Assembly (NCBI RefSeq): GCF_000226215.1
Contig: NZ_AGFF01000010.1
Span: 1-33,783, forward strand
DNA: 33,783 nucleotides
From: Dietzia alimentaria 72
Lineage (GTDB): Bacteria; Actinomycetota; Actinomycetes; Mycobacteriales; Mycobacteriaceae
Direction: 5' to 3'
Position 1 is the first letter of the stretch. Each line of letters starts with the position of its first letter. The notes beneath the pieces are model-generated. The model did not search any database. It saw only the letters and a list, made by a program, of their open reading frames with translations, and had not been told where the DNA came from. Of the stretch, positions 1-7,950 are shown one piece after another. The position numbers and the translations under genes are program-made.

Positions 1-1
1 C

Positions 2-427
2 TCAGTCTGGCGGATAGGGAGCGCGCGTGAGCAACTCCCTCCACAGACATAGAAATTCGGGACGGACCTGACTGTTCGTGAGCTGCCATGTAGGACACAC
101 CCACACACCGTCTTCCAGCTGGGCGCCCAGCACTTCCCCTGCCTCAAGCCTGCGCATGGTCTCTGACAGCGAAATATCCAAGACCTCGGCCATCGAAGCG
201 GGGGTGCAGAACGGCCCGATCTTCGAGTCCAGAACACGTTCACGCTCGATGCCCCCTGAACCATCGGGCGCCTGTGGCGTGTCCATGAGTGCCATTGTCA
301 CCCCGAGCAAGTCGCCGTGCAGCCGTATGACGTTCCCGACGGTTTCGGCGTCGGTCTGGGACTGGCTTCTGGCAATTTTGGGCAGGCCCCAGGCCACCGT
401 TCCTCGGTAACTGAACTCGACGCGCAA
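2..427 (-). CDS. hypothetical protein, possible helix-turn-helix; N-terminus uncertain
   Basis: A 141-residue frame opening with TTG. I do not recognise the family. Residues 73-115 (a segment reading TPASMAEVLDISLSETMRRL followed by a short strand-rich part ending in CPTWQL) look like a helix-turn-helix of the kind that selects a DNA or partner helix, but this is only an impression. The frame stays open upstream of the TTG without a good start. A neighbouring frame has ATG at 519 preceded by GGGAAGAG and encodes MRLGPTHRFTIDAMTVEA before a stop. One inserted base near 466 would join it to the present frame (PIDAISDPITGVLRVEFSY). Either the gene is frameshifted or the TTG is the true start. 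It lies next to an XRE gene in a patch whose codon use looks less typical than the rest. Confidence 0.45.
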   Translation of the reverse strand: MRVEFSYRGTVAWGLPKIARSQSQTDAETVGNVIRLHGDLLGVTMALMDTPQAPDGSGGIERERVLDSKIGPFCTPASMAEVLDISLSETMRRLEAGEVLGAQLEDGVWVCPTWQLTNSQVRPEFLCLWRELLTRAPYPPD

Positions 428-675
428 TACCCCCGTGATGGGATCCGAGATCGCATCTATAGGTGCGCCTCTACAGTCATTGCGTCGATGGTGAAACGAT
501 GCGTCGGCCCTAGGCGCATGGTCTCTTCCCAGAGGTGGGCACAGCAGCTTGGCTGCTCCGGCGGCTGTGATCCGCTAACCGTCAAACTGGCTCCGGATTG
601 GCATCGAGCCAAAGCCGGAGGGCCTCGTTTCCGATCTCTCGACGGCTTCTCCTGGTGCCCTACCGCCCGCTATGA

Positions 676-687
676 CCTACTAGTAGG
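676..687. promoter_or_regulatory. candidate operator (CCTACTAGTAGG) of the XRE gene
   Basis: A perfect 12-bp palindrome centred about 42 bp upstream of the XRE start codon at 724. A -10-like TTATAC lies at 694-699, so the palindrome would sit in the spacer between -35 and -10, a usual place for repressor operators. The 10-bp core CTACTAGTAG recurs once in the window, at 1309-1318, also upstream of a small gene. Binding by the XRE protein is inference. Confidence 0.45.
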
Positions 688-723
688 GCAGACTTATACG
701 CCTAGCTGGCCGGATTCTTAAGG

Positions 724-975
724 GTGCCCACCAGACCCAACCAAACCGACCCCGAACGGGCAGCTGCGTGGGCTTCCCACCGAGAGCGCGTTGGCGCCAA
801 CATTCGCTCCCTGAGGCTGCAGCGAGAGCTAACGCAAGAATCGCTCGCCCTAGAGTCAGGGGTGACGCGCAACGTTTTGATTCAGGTAGAGCATGGGCGT
901 CGCGGTTTGCTGTTCGAGCGCCTTTTCGACATTGCCGAGGTCCTAGGCGTCCCTCCCGGCGACCTTCTCCACTAA
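724..975 (+). CDS. XRE-family helix-turn-helix transcriptional regulator
   Basis: An 83-residue single-domain protein with GTG start. Residues about 22-82 form a complete Cro/C1-type HTH: IRSLRLQRELTQESLALES, then a recognition helix around GVTRNVLIQVEHG and the closing LFDIAEVLGVPPGDLL. It has no sensor or toxin domain, so it is probably a small DNA-binding regulator of its own promoter and perhaps of a neighbour. The ribosome-binding site is weak (TTAAGG just before GTG). A palindrome at 676-687 is a plausible autoregulatory operator. Such solitary XRE proteins are common in prophage remnants and toxin-antitoxin loci; no recognisable toxin is adjacent here. Confidence 0.85.
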   Translation: MPTRPNQTDPERAAAWASHRERVGANIRSLRLQRELTQESLALESGVTRNVLIQVEHGRRGLLFERLFDIAEVLGVPPGDLLH

Positions 976-1012
976 GGAGCTCCGACACCCCTCCTGGCGA
1001 AGGGCAGGCAGG

Positions 1013-1264
1013 CTATCGAATCCGCGCACCCGCGCTTCGATTCTCGAGAAGCAATTCCCAAAGGCGGTCAGAGCGCGCCGGCTCTTCTATAGCTTCTATC
1101 GCTACTTTAATTAGACAAAGAACAAATGAATTCATGCTGGCGATTCCTCCGAGGTCTCTCATTCTTGACGGCGACCCAAGGTGCCAAGAAAGCCTTCTGT
1201 CCGCCAGGAGTTCCACATCCTCAGCTGGCCAGTTGAAATTCTTCCGCACAACGTCCCCGCCCAT
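1013..1264 (-). CDS. small hypothetical protein, possible XRE target
   Basis: An 83-residue frame starting at ATG 1264 (MGGDVVRKNFNWPAEDVELL...). The start is supported by a good Shine-Dalgarno stretch, GAGGTGAG, 9 nt before the ATG. The same frame is open further upstream to 1417, but those starts have no such support. No family is recognised; it has no signal peptide or obvious membrane segment. Its promoter region carries the second copy of the CTACTAGTAG palindrome, centred about 50 bp before the start, mirroring the XRE gene with which it is convergent. Base composition here is lower in GC than the neighbours. It could still be a chance frame. Confidence 0.4.
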   Translation of the reverse strand: MGGDVVRKNFNWPAEDVELLADRRLSWHLGSPSRMRDLGGIASMNSFVLCLIKVAIEAIEEPARSDRLWELLLENRSAGARIR

Positions 1265-1308
1265 GTTCACGCCCTCACCTCGGTCGCAGGCCCAGCGCCC
1301 GCAATGCA

Positions 1309-1318
1309 CTACTAGTAG
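1309..1318. promoter_or_regulatory. second copy of the CTACTAGTAG palindrome
   Basis: Exact second copy of the 10-bp core found before the XRE gene. The dyad extends to GC-N-core-N-GC (1306-1321) with one mismatched pair. It is centred about 50 bp upstream of the small minus-strand gene starting at 1264. By rough base composition fewer than 0.01 occurrences of this 10-mer are expected in the window. Confidence 0.4.
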
Positions 1319-1517
1319 CGCATCACGAAGCAACGACCGGTTCCGGGTAGGCGAACAGGCCTTCGCCCGCCGATCCCACTGTGAGCTGGCTTCCGCATGT
1401 AGGGAAGAGAGAGCCAAGTCCGACCCTCGTGAGCTGGGAATTCGATTCGCCGCTTGACACCAGACCCATACGCGCCATCCGCAACAACCGTTCTCCTATT
1501 CGCACGGAGCACGAAAA

Positions 1518-3374
1518 CTAAAGGTCAGAACGCCTCGACCTCGAATTGACCTCTAGATAACCTGCGAACCAGTCGTCTCGCATATCGAGCGTCGTGCGGT
1601 CCCCGGCTGCCAGCAGGTCGAACTTGGCGTCGACGATCGGCAGTTCACGGCGCAGGAAGTAAGTCGCGGCCTGGAGTTTTCCGGCGGCGAACGCGTCGGA
1701 CTCGTCTCCGGTGCGCGTCCCCAGCGCCAATACCTGCTCGAGCCATATCCAGGCGATCACGACGTGCCCGGTGGCTTCGAGGTATTCGGTGGCGTCGGCG
1801 AGGAACGCCTCCGGATCGCTCGCCCCCAGCTCGGCGAGGGCGGTGGTGACCTCGATGAGCCGAGTGACCCGCGGGCGCAGCAACTCGGCCAACTCCGCGA
1901 CGGAACCGCCGGACGCCGCGGCCCTGTCGCAGGTGTCAGTGATCAACGCGGTGAGAGCGACCAGCCCGGCCCCGCCCCCGGCCAGCACCTTGCGACCCAG
2001 CAGGTCCTGACCTTGGATCCCGTGGGTGCCCTCGTGAATCGGGTTGAGGCGGTTGTCCCGATAGTGCTGTTCCACGTCGTAATCGATCGTGTATCCGGCC
2101 CCGCCGAGCACCTGCACGGCCAGCTCGTTGGCTTTGAGGCACCACTGCGAAGGCCAGGACTTGGCGATCGGCGTGAGCACATCCAGCACCACCGAAGCGG
2201 CCGCGGCCTCCTCCGGCGATCCGGTCTTCTCGTCGTCGACCAGCCTTGCGCAGTACAGGCCCAACGCCAACGCGCCCTCCACGTAGGACTTCTGGGCTAA
2301 CAGCATGCGCCGCACATCCGCATGACCGGTCAGTGTGACCTGGGGTGACGCCGGATCAGCGCCCACCGGACGGCCCTGCGGACGGCCCCGCGCGTAGTCC
2401 AACGACTTGAGGTATCCCGTATACCCCAGCGCCGTGGCACCCAGGCCCACTCCGAGGCGGGCCTCGTTCATCATGGTGAACATCTTCTTGAGTCCGGTGT
2501 TCTCCTCGCCCACCAGGTATCCCACCGCGCCCGCCTGCCCGCCGGGGGTGTGCAGGCCCTGGCCCAGGGTCGGCATGGTGTTGACCGTGCCGCGGAACCC
2601 CATCTTGTGGTTGAGTCCGGTGATCACGATGTCGTTGCGCTCCCCGAGCGAGCCGTCGGGGTTTACCAGGAACTTCGGGACCACGAACAGGCTGATCCCG
2701 CGTGTGCCGGCCGGCGAACCGGGAACCTTGGCCAGGACCAGGTGGACGATGTTCTCGCTCATCTGATGCTCGCCACCGGAGATCCACATCTTCTGCCCGA
2801 ACAGTCGGAACGTGCCGTCGTCCTGGGGCTCGGCGCGCGTAGTGATATCCGCCAGATTGGACCCGGCCTGAGGCTCGGAGAGGCACATGGTCCCGGTGAA
2901 GCGGCCCTCGACCATCGGCTTGACGTACCGCTCGATCTGCTCGTCGCTGCCGTGAGTGATCAGCAGATTCGCATTGCCGGTGGTGAGCAACGGGTACGCG
3001 GCCGTGGAGATGTTGGCGGCGTAGAACCAGGCCATGCACGCCAGGTACGCGGTGTATGGCAGCTGCATTCCGCCGACCCGCTGGTCCATGGCCGCGCCCA
3101 CGAGGTCGGCGTCGGCAAACCGGCGTAGCGCCTCGCCGATCTCTGGGATGAGCTCCACCTCCTCGCCGACCAGCGTGGGTTCGTTGAGGTCGGCCTTGCG
3201 GTTGTGGGGAGCGAAGTGCTTCTCGGCCAGCTCGGCGGACAGGTCGAGAACCGAGTCGATGGTCTCCCTGGAATGGTCCGCGTAGCGCTCACGGTGGCAT
3301 AGCTCCGAGACGCGCAGCCAGTCGTGGAGGAGGAAGTCGAGGTCGGCGCGGGAGAGCAGATGCGAGGGGGCCAT
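1518..3374 (-). CDS. acyl-CoA dehydrogenase, long (DmdC/FadE-like) type
   Basis: A 618-residue flavoenzyme expected to oxidise an acyl-CoA to the trans-2-enoyl-CoA with FAD, passing electrons to ETF, in cytosolic beta-oxidation. The order is N-terminal helical domain, middle domain with the FAD/substrate segment MCLSEPQAGSNLADITTRA and KMWISGGEH, then the C-terminal helical domain with QVLGGAGYT and IHEGTHGIQGQDLLGRK; the Glu of the HEGTHGIQ segment is in the catalytic-base position used by this subfamily. Length and the extra C-terminal domain match the 3-methylmercaptopropionyl-CoA dehydrogenase-like group rather than short 380-residue enzymes. The substrate cannot be read from sequence. 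The ATG at 3374 follows a -10-like TACCCT by 7 nt, suggesting a leaderless transcript. Confidence 0.93.
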   Translation of the reverse strand: MAPSHLLSRADLDFLLHDWLRVSELCHRERYADHSRETIDSVLDLSAELAEKHFAPHNRKADLNEPTLVGEEVELIPEIGEALRRFADADLVGAAMDQRVGGMQLPYTAYLACMAWFYAANISTAAYPLLTTGNANLLITHGSDEQIERYVKPMVEGRFTGTMCLSEPQAGSNLADITTRAEPQDDGTFRLFGQKMWISGGEHQMSENIVHLVLAKVPGSPAGTRGISLFVVPKFLVNPDGSLGERNDIVITGLNHKMGFRGTVNTMPTLGQGLHTPGGQAGAVGYLVGEENTGLKKMFTMMNEARLGVGLGATALGYTGYLKSLDYARGRPQGRPVGADPASPQVTLTGHADVRRMLLAQKSYVEGALALGLYCARLVDDEKTGSPEEAAAASVVLDVLTPIAKSWPSQWCLKANELAVQVLGGAGYTIDYDVEQHYRDNRLNPIHEGTHGIQGQDLLGRKVLAGGGAGLVALTALITDTCDRAAASGGSVAELAELLRPRVTRLIEVTTALAELGASDPEAFLADATEYLEATGHVVIAWIWLEQVLALGTRTGDESDAFAAGKLQAATYFLRRELPIVDAKFDLLAAGDRTTLDMRDDWFAGYLEVNSRSRRSDL

Positions 3375-3381
3375 GCACCGC

Positions 3382-3387
3382 AGGGTA
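3382..3387 (-). promoter_or_regulatory. -10 box (TACCCT), probable leaderless start of the acyl-CoA dehydrogenase
   Basis: TANNNT hexamer on the minus strand ending 7 nt before the ATG at 3374, with no Shine-Dalgarno in between. In actinobacteria this geometry places +1 at the start codon. Confidence 0.4.
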
Positions 3388-3444
3388 CTCGCGAGCGCTT
3401 ATCCGGTTCGCTCGATCAACCAGCCCGGCCGGTCAGCTCGCCGG

Positions 3445-4344
3445 TCAGCCCCGGGTGGTGGACTGCGCGAACTTCTGCCCCATCCCGAGCATCGTTTTGG
3501 CGTACGCCGCAGGCAGGAACCGCTTGCCACGGTAGGCCTTCCGGGCATCGGGATCGGGGAGGATCAGGAACTCGCGGGCATCGAGAGCGGTCAGCACCTC
3601 GGCGGCGATCTCGTCCGCGGTGCGCTCCGCCCGGTCGATCAGCTTGGACGCGAACTCATAAGCCGCGGGATCAGACGAGTTGAGGCTCGAGGCCAGATTG
3701 GTGCGGAAGAACGACGGGCAGACCACCGAGACATCGGTGCCGAACGGCTGCAGTTCCCAGCGGATCGACTCCGAGATCGCCACTACCGCGGCTTTGACCG
3801 CCGTATACGACGACATCGCGGGCGGGTGGACCAGCCCGGCGAGCGAGGCGGTGTTGACGATGTAGCCACGGCCCTGGGCCTTGAGCATCGGCACGAACGT
3901 GCGGCAGCCGCGGGTCACGCCCAGCACGTTGATGTCGATGATCTGTTTCCAGTCCTCCTCGGTGAGCATCTCGATCCGACCGCCCTGCGCGATACCTGCA
4001 TTGTTGACCAGCACGTCGAGGCCGCCCCAGATCTTCTCGATCTGCTCGCGGACCGCCGTCCACTCACCCTCCGAGCGCACATCGAGCCGAAGGTAGCGGG
4101 CGTCCTCGGGAACGGAGGCCGGGCGGGCGTCGGTGGGGGCGAGGTCGGCAACGATCACCCGGTCACCGCGCTCGAGGAACGCGGTAGCCAGCGCCAGCCC
4201 GAGGCCGGAGGCCCCGCCTGTCACCAGGACACGGCGGTTGGCATCGTCGGGGGAGGGGGGCTGTCCGAAGGGCAGCCGCCTCAGGCCGGGCAGGGGCAGC
4301 CCCGACAGTCGGAGATCGGACAGCGGGTTGCTGGGCAGGCGCAT
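3445..4344 (-). CDS. SDR-family NAD(P)-dependent oxidoreductase
   Basis: A 299-residue classical short-chain dehydrogenase. It has the cofactor motif TGGASGLG (residues 42-49), NNAG (114-117), the catalytic Ser at 167, and Tyr180/Lys184 in YTAVK. An acidic residue follows the second beta strand (VIVAD), which favours NAD(H), though this is weak. A 35-residue N-terminal extension precedes the Rossmann fold. The substrate is unknown; actinobacterial members of this type act on hydroxyacyl or steroid/alcohol substrates. It lies 23 bp downstream of the PBP gene, but a TAGTTT hexamer 6 nt before its ATG suggests its own leaderless promoter. Confidence 0.92.
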   Translation of the reverse strand: MRLPSNPLSDLRLSGLPLPGLRRLPFGQPPSPDDANRRVLVTGGASGLGLALATAFLERGDRVIVADLAPTDARPASVPEDARYLRLDVRSEGEWTAVREQIEKIWGGLDVLVNNAGIAQGGRIEMLTEEDWKQIIDINVLGVTRGCRTFVPMLKAQGRGYIVNTASLAGLVHPPAMSSYTAVKAAVVAISESIRWELQPFGTDVSVVCPSFFRTNLASSLNSSDPAAYEFASKLIDRAERTADEIAAEVLTALDAREFLILPDPDARKAYRGKRFLPAAYAKTMLGMGQKFAQSTTRG

Positions 4345-4350
4345 GAACAG

Positions 4351-4356
4351 AAACTA
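4351..4356 (-). promoter_or_regulatory. -10 box (TAGTTT), probable leaderless start of the SDR gene
   Basis: TANNNT hexamer on the minus strand in the 23-bp gap after the PBP gene, 6 nt before the ATG at 4344; no Shine-Dalgarno is seen. Confidence 0.4.
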
Positions 4357-4367
4357 CCGCTCATCCG

Positions 4368-6227
4368 CTATCGCTGGGTGAACGGTGCGGGCTGCCCGGC
4401 GCCGGACAGGAAATCGGCCGCCATCGTCACCGCCGGCCCCGACGAGTCAGCCCCCTCGATGAGCACGGCCACCGCGATGTCGCCGGTCGAGCCCACAAAC
4501 CAGCCGTGTGCGGGACCAGAGCCCACCTCCGCGGTCCCGGTTTTGCCCCCCAACCCGGGGATCGAGCGCGCGGCCGTCGCGGTTCCCGATTGCACCGTCT
4601 GCACCATGTAGCGCCGCAGGGTGTCCACCACCTCCGGCGGCAACGGTTCGGGCGAGTCGTTGGCAGTCCCGGGCATTCCACGCAGCAGGTGCGGGGTGAT
4701 CATCTGTCCGTTGTTGGCGAGCGATGCCTGCATCACCGCCATGCCGAACGGGCTGGCCAGCACCTCGCCCTGCCCGATCGCGGCCTCCACGCGTCCCGGT
4801 CCCCGCTCGGTGACGGGCACCGAACCGGTGAACAGATCCGGGCCTAGTCCGGGGGCGAAGAAGCCCACGCCCAGGCCGAGCTGTCTGGCGGTGTCGCGCA
4901 TCGCCTCCGGGGCCAACCGGTCGCTGATCACGGCCTGGCTGGTGTTGCACGACCGTGCGAAGGCGGTCTCCAGCGGCACGTCGCCCAGCGCGAAGTCGTC
5001 GTCGTTGGGGATGGTCCGCCCGGAGACGGTGATCGAGGCCGGGCACGGCACTATCTCGTCCGACCCCACCACCCCGGATTGGAGCGCGGCACCCGTGGTG
5101 ACCACCTTGAACGTCGAGCCCGGCGGGAACCTGCCCTGCATCGACACCGGGCCCTGCGCATCCGCGGCTGAATTCTGGGCCACCGCCAGCACGCCGCCGG
5201 TCGACGGCTGGATCGCCACGATCGACGCCGCCAGCCCGGAGCTGTCCACGGCACGCTGCGCCTGCTGCTGCATCGAGATCTGCAGCGTCGACACCAGGTC
5301 GTCGACCTCGCCGAAGGGTGCGCCCCCGAGTTCGATCGGCTCCGCGCCCGGGTTGACGATCTCCGCCGACCAGCCACCCGAGGCATCGAGTTCCTGGGTC
5401 CATGCGTTGGGGAGGCCGTCGAGCACGGGCGAGGTCAGATCTCGATCGGTGCGGATGAGTTGCCCCTGCTCCGGAAGAGTCACACCCGGCACCGCAGCGA
5501 GCTGCTCGCGGAGGGGATCGGCGTCGCTCGGCCGTAGAGCCACCACCTGATACGGCTGCTCAGCGGATTCGGCCATGCCCTCGCGGATGGTCTGTCCGGT
5601 GATCGTGGGCGCCGCGGCGTTCACCAGTCCCGCGACCGCGTCCGCTGAGCCGGCGGCGTCCGGGGCCAACGTCACCACTGTCACAGGGGTCCACTGCATG
5701 AGTGGGGTGCCGGTCCGGTCGAGGATGTCCGTGTCGTAATCCGCCACCGTCGTGAACGCCAGTTGACCCCCGGGTTCTAGTCGGGTGTCGAGGATCGTCG
5801 GCGCCCACTCGACCTTCCACTGGTCGTCGACCTTGGTGGTCCGGGCTTCGCCGGCGGTGGTGATGCTGCGCGTGGCGGAATCGGGCTCATCCTCGTCGCC
5901 GGCTGCACCGAAGTCCCAGGTGATCGCCACCGTCACAGGGTCGGAATCGGGTCGGCGGTCGCCGTCGGGGGTGTCCGCGCTGAGCGTGGGCCGCGGCATC
6001 TGGTCGATGCTCGCGGTCAGTGCCCGCTCGGCGGCCGCGGGGTCGGTGGTGAGCGCGGCTGCACCCGCCAGGTCGCCGTCCTCGAGCGCCGACAGGAACT
6101 GTTGGAGCTCGTCGGAGCCGGTGTCGCCGGTGAGGGCGGCGCAGCCCGAACCAGTCACGACGACGGCGAGGGCCACCGCCGCGATGCCGACGGACGGGCG
6201 CTTCCTTCGACGGGTATGCGTGGTCAT
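4368..6227 (-). CDS. penicillin-binding lipoprotein (class B transpeptidase, PbpLipo type)
   Basis: A 619-residue D,D-transpeptidase that cross-links peptidoglycan on the outer face of the membrane. The start at 6227 gives a basic n-region (THTRRRKR), a hydrophobic stretch and a lipobox ending at Cys29 (TGSGC), so it is a predicted lipoprotein. Residues about 40-150 resemble the NTF2-like MecA N-terminal domain, followed by a dimerisation segment and the transpeptidase domain with STFK (Ser371), SCN (426-428) and GKTGTAE near residue 566. All three active-site motifs are intact. Architecture and length match Mycobacterium tuberculosis Rv2864c. Upstream in-frame starts extend into the divergent gene and lack a signal peptide. 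Confidence 0.93.
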   Translation of the reverse strand: MTTHTRRRKRPSVGIAAVALAVVVTGSGCAALTGDTGSDELQQFLSALEDGDLAGAAALTTDPAAAERALTASIDQMPRPTLSADTPDGDRRPDSDPVTVAITWDFGAAGDEDEPDSATRSITTAGEARTTKVDDQWKVEWAPTILDTRLEPGGQLAFTTVADYDTDILDRTGTPLMQWTPVTVVTLAPDAAGSADAVAGLVNAAAPTITGQTIREGMAESAEQPYQVVALRPSDADPLREQLAAVPGVTLPEQGQLIRTDRDLTSPVLDGLPNAWTQELDASGGWSAEIVNPGAEPIELGGAPFGEVDDLVSTLQISMQQQAQRAVDSSGLAASIVAIQPSTGGVLAVAQNSAADAQGPVSMQGRFPPGSTFKVVTTGAALQSGVVGSDEIVPCPASITVSGRTIPNDDDFALGDVPLETAFARSCNTSQAVISDRLAPEAMRDTARQLGLGVGFFAPGLGPDLFTGSVPVTERGPGRVEAAIGQGEVLASPFGMAVMQASLANNGQMITPHLLRGMPGTANDSPEPLPPEVVDTLRRYMVQTVQSGTATAARSIPGLGGKTGTAEVGSGPAHGWFVGSTGDIAVAVLIEGADSSGPAVTMAADFLSGAGQPAPFTQR

Positions 6228-6275
6228 CACCCCACGAAACCAGAATTCGCCCCGCGCCGCTGCGCGAAGCGTCCG

Positions 6276-6281
6276 TAGGCT
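6276..6281 (+). promoter_or_regulatory. -10 box (TAGGCT), probable leaderless start of the DUF4112 gene
   Basis: TAGGCT ends 7 nt before the ATG at 6289 and no Shine-Dalgarno is present, so +1 would fall at the start codon. Confidence 0.45.
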
Positions 6282-6288
6282 CACGCTC

Positions 6289-6792
6289 ATGAGCGTCGAA
6301 CGCACCGACCCCGTCGTGGACCCGACCGCCCGCACCGGCGCGTCGCCGTTGACAACCGGGCTGGCGAGGGTCCTCGACGATCTCGTGCGCATCCCCGGTA
6401 CGCGCTTCCGAGTGGGTCTGGATCCGGTGCTGGGTTTGGTGCCGGTTGTCGGTGACGCCGTGGCCACCGTGTTCGCGGCGGCGGTGTTCACCGAGGCCAT
6501 CCGCAACCGGGTGCCGGTCCACATCCTGTTCCGGATGGGCTGGAACTACCTGGTCGACGCGATCATCGGGGCGGTCCCGTTCGTGGGCGATGTAGCCGAT
6601 GCCGCGCATAAGGCCACCTCCAAAAACCTGCGTCTGGTCGAGCGCACCATAGTCGACGGCAAACGCGTCGACACCAACGCGCGCGGTTACCTGTTGCGGG
6701 CGGTCTCCGCGGTCGCGTTGATGCTGCTGGTCCTGATTGGCATGGCGGTGCTGGCGCTGTGGGGCCTGCTCAAGCTCATCGGGCTCTTTTGA
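6289..6792 (+). CDS. DUF4112-family membrane protein
   Basis: A 167-residue protein with the DUF4112 pattern: a segment around LDPVLGLVPVVGDAVAT, a second copy-like GAVPFVGDVADAAHKAT, then a terminal hydrophobic helix (about residues 140-165). The two G-[LA]-[VI]-P-x-[VI]-G-D motifs are the family hallmark. Function is unknown; the family is membrane-associated. It is divergent from the PBP lipoprotein gene with only 61 bp between starts. The longer upstream in-frame region antisense to the PBP is not coding. The start is chosen from the leaderless promoter geometry. Confidence 0.88.
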   Translation: MSVERTDPVVDPTARTGASPLTTGLARVLDDLVRIPGTRFRVGLDPVLGLVPVVGDAVATVFAAAVFTEAIRNRVPVHILFRMGWNYLVDAIIGAVPFVGDVADAAHKATSKNLRLVERTIVDGKRVDTNARGYLLRAVSAVALMLLVLIGMAVLALWGLLKLIGLF

Positions 6793-6843
6793 ACCGCACC
6801 GCCGAGCCGTCCTAGTCCGCCGTGCCCACCGGTCCCGCGCTGG

Positions 6844-7950
6844 TCAGTCCGACGTGGCGGGGAGGAGTCGCCGCACCACGTCGTCAAGCGTGAGGACGCC
6901 GCGGACCTCGCTCGCGTCGGTGCCGGGCTGGTCACCGGACCGTTCGACGACGACGAGGTGCGCCCTCGCCTCGCGCATCCTGCGGAACGCATCGGCCACG
7001 GACAGGTCGTGCTCGAGGGACAGCTTGGGTCGCATGAGCTGTCGCGCCGTGGCGCCCGGTTCCGTGACCAGCGCGTCGCGGGCGTGGATCACTCCCACCA
7101 CGCGGGAGTCGTCCACCACGAGAAGGCGCAGGTGCCCGGTTCGGCGGGCCATCTCGCGAATTTCCTCCGGGCTGGCGTTCACGTTCACTGACGACATCTC
7201 GTCGGGCTTCGCGGGTTGGTCCACGCCGCGCTCGCCGAGCAGGTCCCCCACGGTGAGCTCCTGTAGCTCCAACGCGTTGAGCAGCTGGCGGTGTTGGGAA
7301 TCGTCGAGAGTGCCGGCCTCGCCGGAGTGACGGACCAGTTCGCGCAGCGAGTCGGCGTCCTGGCCGGCCGACACCTCGTCGACGGCCTCGACCCCCAAGC
7401 GGTGCAGGATGCGGTTGGCGGAGGAGTTGAGCAGGAGCAGTAGCGGGCGGGTGAGCCACAGGAACCCCCGCATCGGCAGGGCCAGCAGGGTGGCGGAGTA
7501 TTCCGGGTGGGTGATGGACCATGATTTGGGGGCCATTTCGCCCACCACCAGGTGCAGGAACGTAACGAGAATCAGAGCCAGGATGAACGCGATCACGTCG
7601 GCCGTCCACAGAGGCAGGCCCCAGCCGGAGAACACCGGCGTGAGCCAGTGATGCACCGCTGGTTTGGTGACCGAACCCAGGGCGAGCGCACACAGCGTGA
7701 TGCCGAGCTGTGCCCCCGCGAGCAGCAGGGTCAGCTCGGAGGCATTTCGCAGGGCCGCACGGGCCGCGACGGACGTGGCGGCGGCGTCCTCCAAGCGGTG
7801 GCGTCGCGCGGAGATCAGCGAGAACTCCACGGCCACAAAGAATGCGGACGCCGCGATCAACGCCGTGGTGACAGCCAGCACGAACAGCGGGTTGCTCATG
7901 ATCCCGCTGGGGGCGTCGGCGGCGAGGAGGACTACGGGGTGATCGGTCAT
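6844..7950 (-). CDS. CNNM/CBS-domain transporter-like protein (hemolysin C family), short partner
   Basis: A 368-residue integral membrane protein. The N-terminal half is a DUF21/CNNM transmembrane domain (helices near residues 20-50, 85-110 and 115-150 with AGAQLGITLCALALG and GEMAPKSW). The C-terminal half is a pair of CBS motifs. The CorC/HlyC-associated C-terminal domain present in its neighbour is missing, typical of the second gene of such pairs. Family members are linked to Mg2+ or Co2+ homeostasis; haemolysin naming is historical. Its ATG overlaps the stop of the upstream gene by 4 bp (ATGA), so the two are translationally coupled and probably form a heteromer. Confidence 0.92.
   Translation of the reverse strand: MTDHPVVLLAADAPSGIMSNPLFVLAVTTALIAASAFFVAVEFSLISARRHRLEDAAATSVAARAALRNASELTLLLAGAQLGITLCALALGSVTKPAVHHWLTPVFSGWGLPLWTADVIAFILALILVTFLHLVVGEMAPKSWSITHPEYSATLLALPMRGFLWLTRPLLLLLNSSANRILHRLGVEAVDEVSAGQDADSLRELVRHSGEAGTLDDSQHRQLLNALELQELTVGDLLGERGVDQPAKPDEMSSVNVNASPEEIREMARRTGHLRLLVVDDSRVVGVIHARDALVTEPGATARQLMRPKLSLEHDLSVADAFRRMREARAHLVVVERSGDQPGTDASEVRGVLTLDDVVRRLLPATSD

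Noticed and set aside
6228-6524. Longer start for the penicillin-binding lipoprotein
   Set aside because: It would bury the lipoprotein signal 99 residues inside the protein and overlap the divergent DUF4112 gene.
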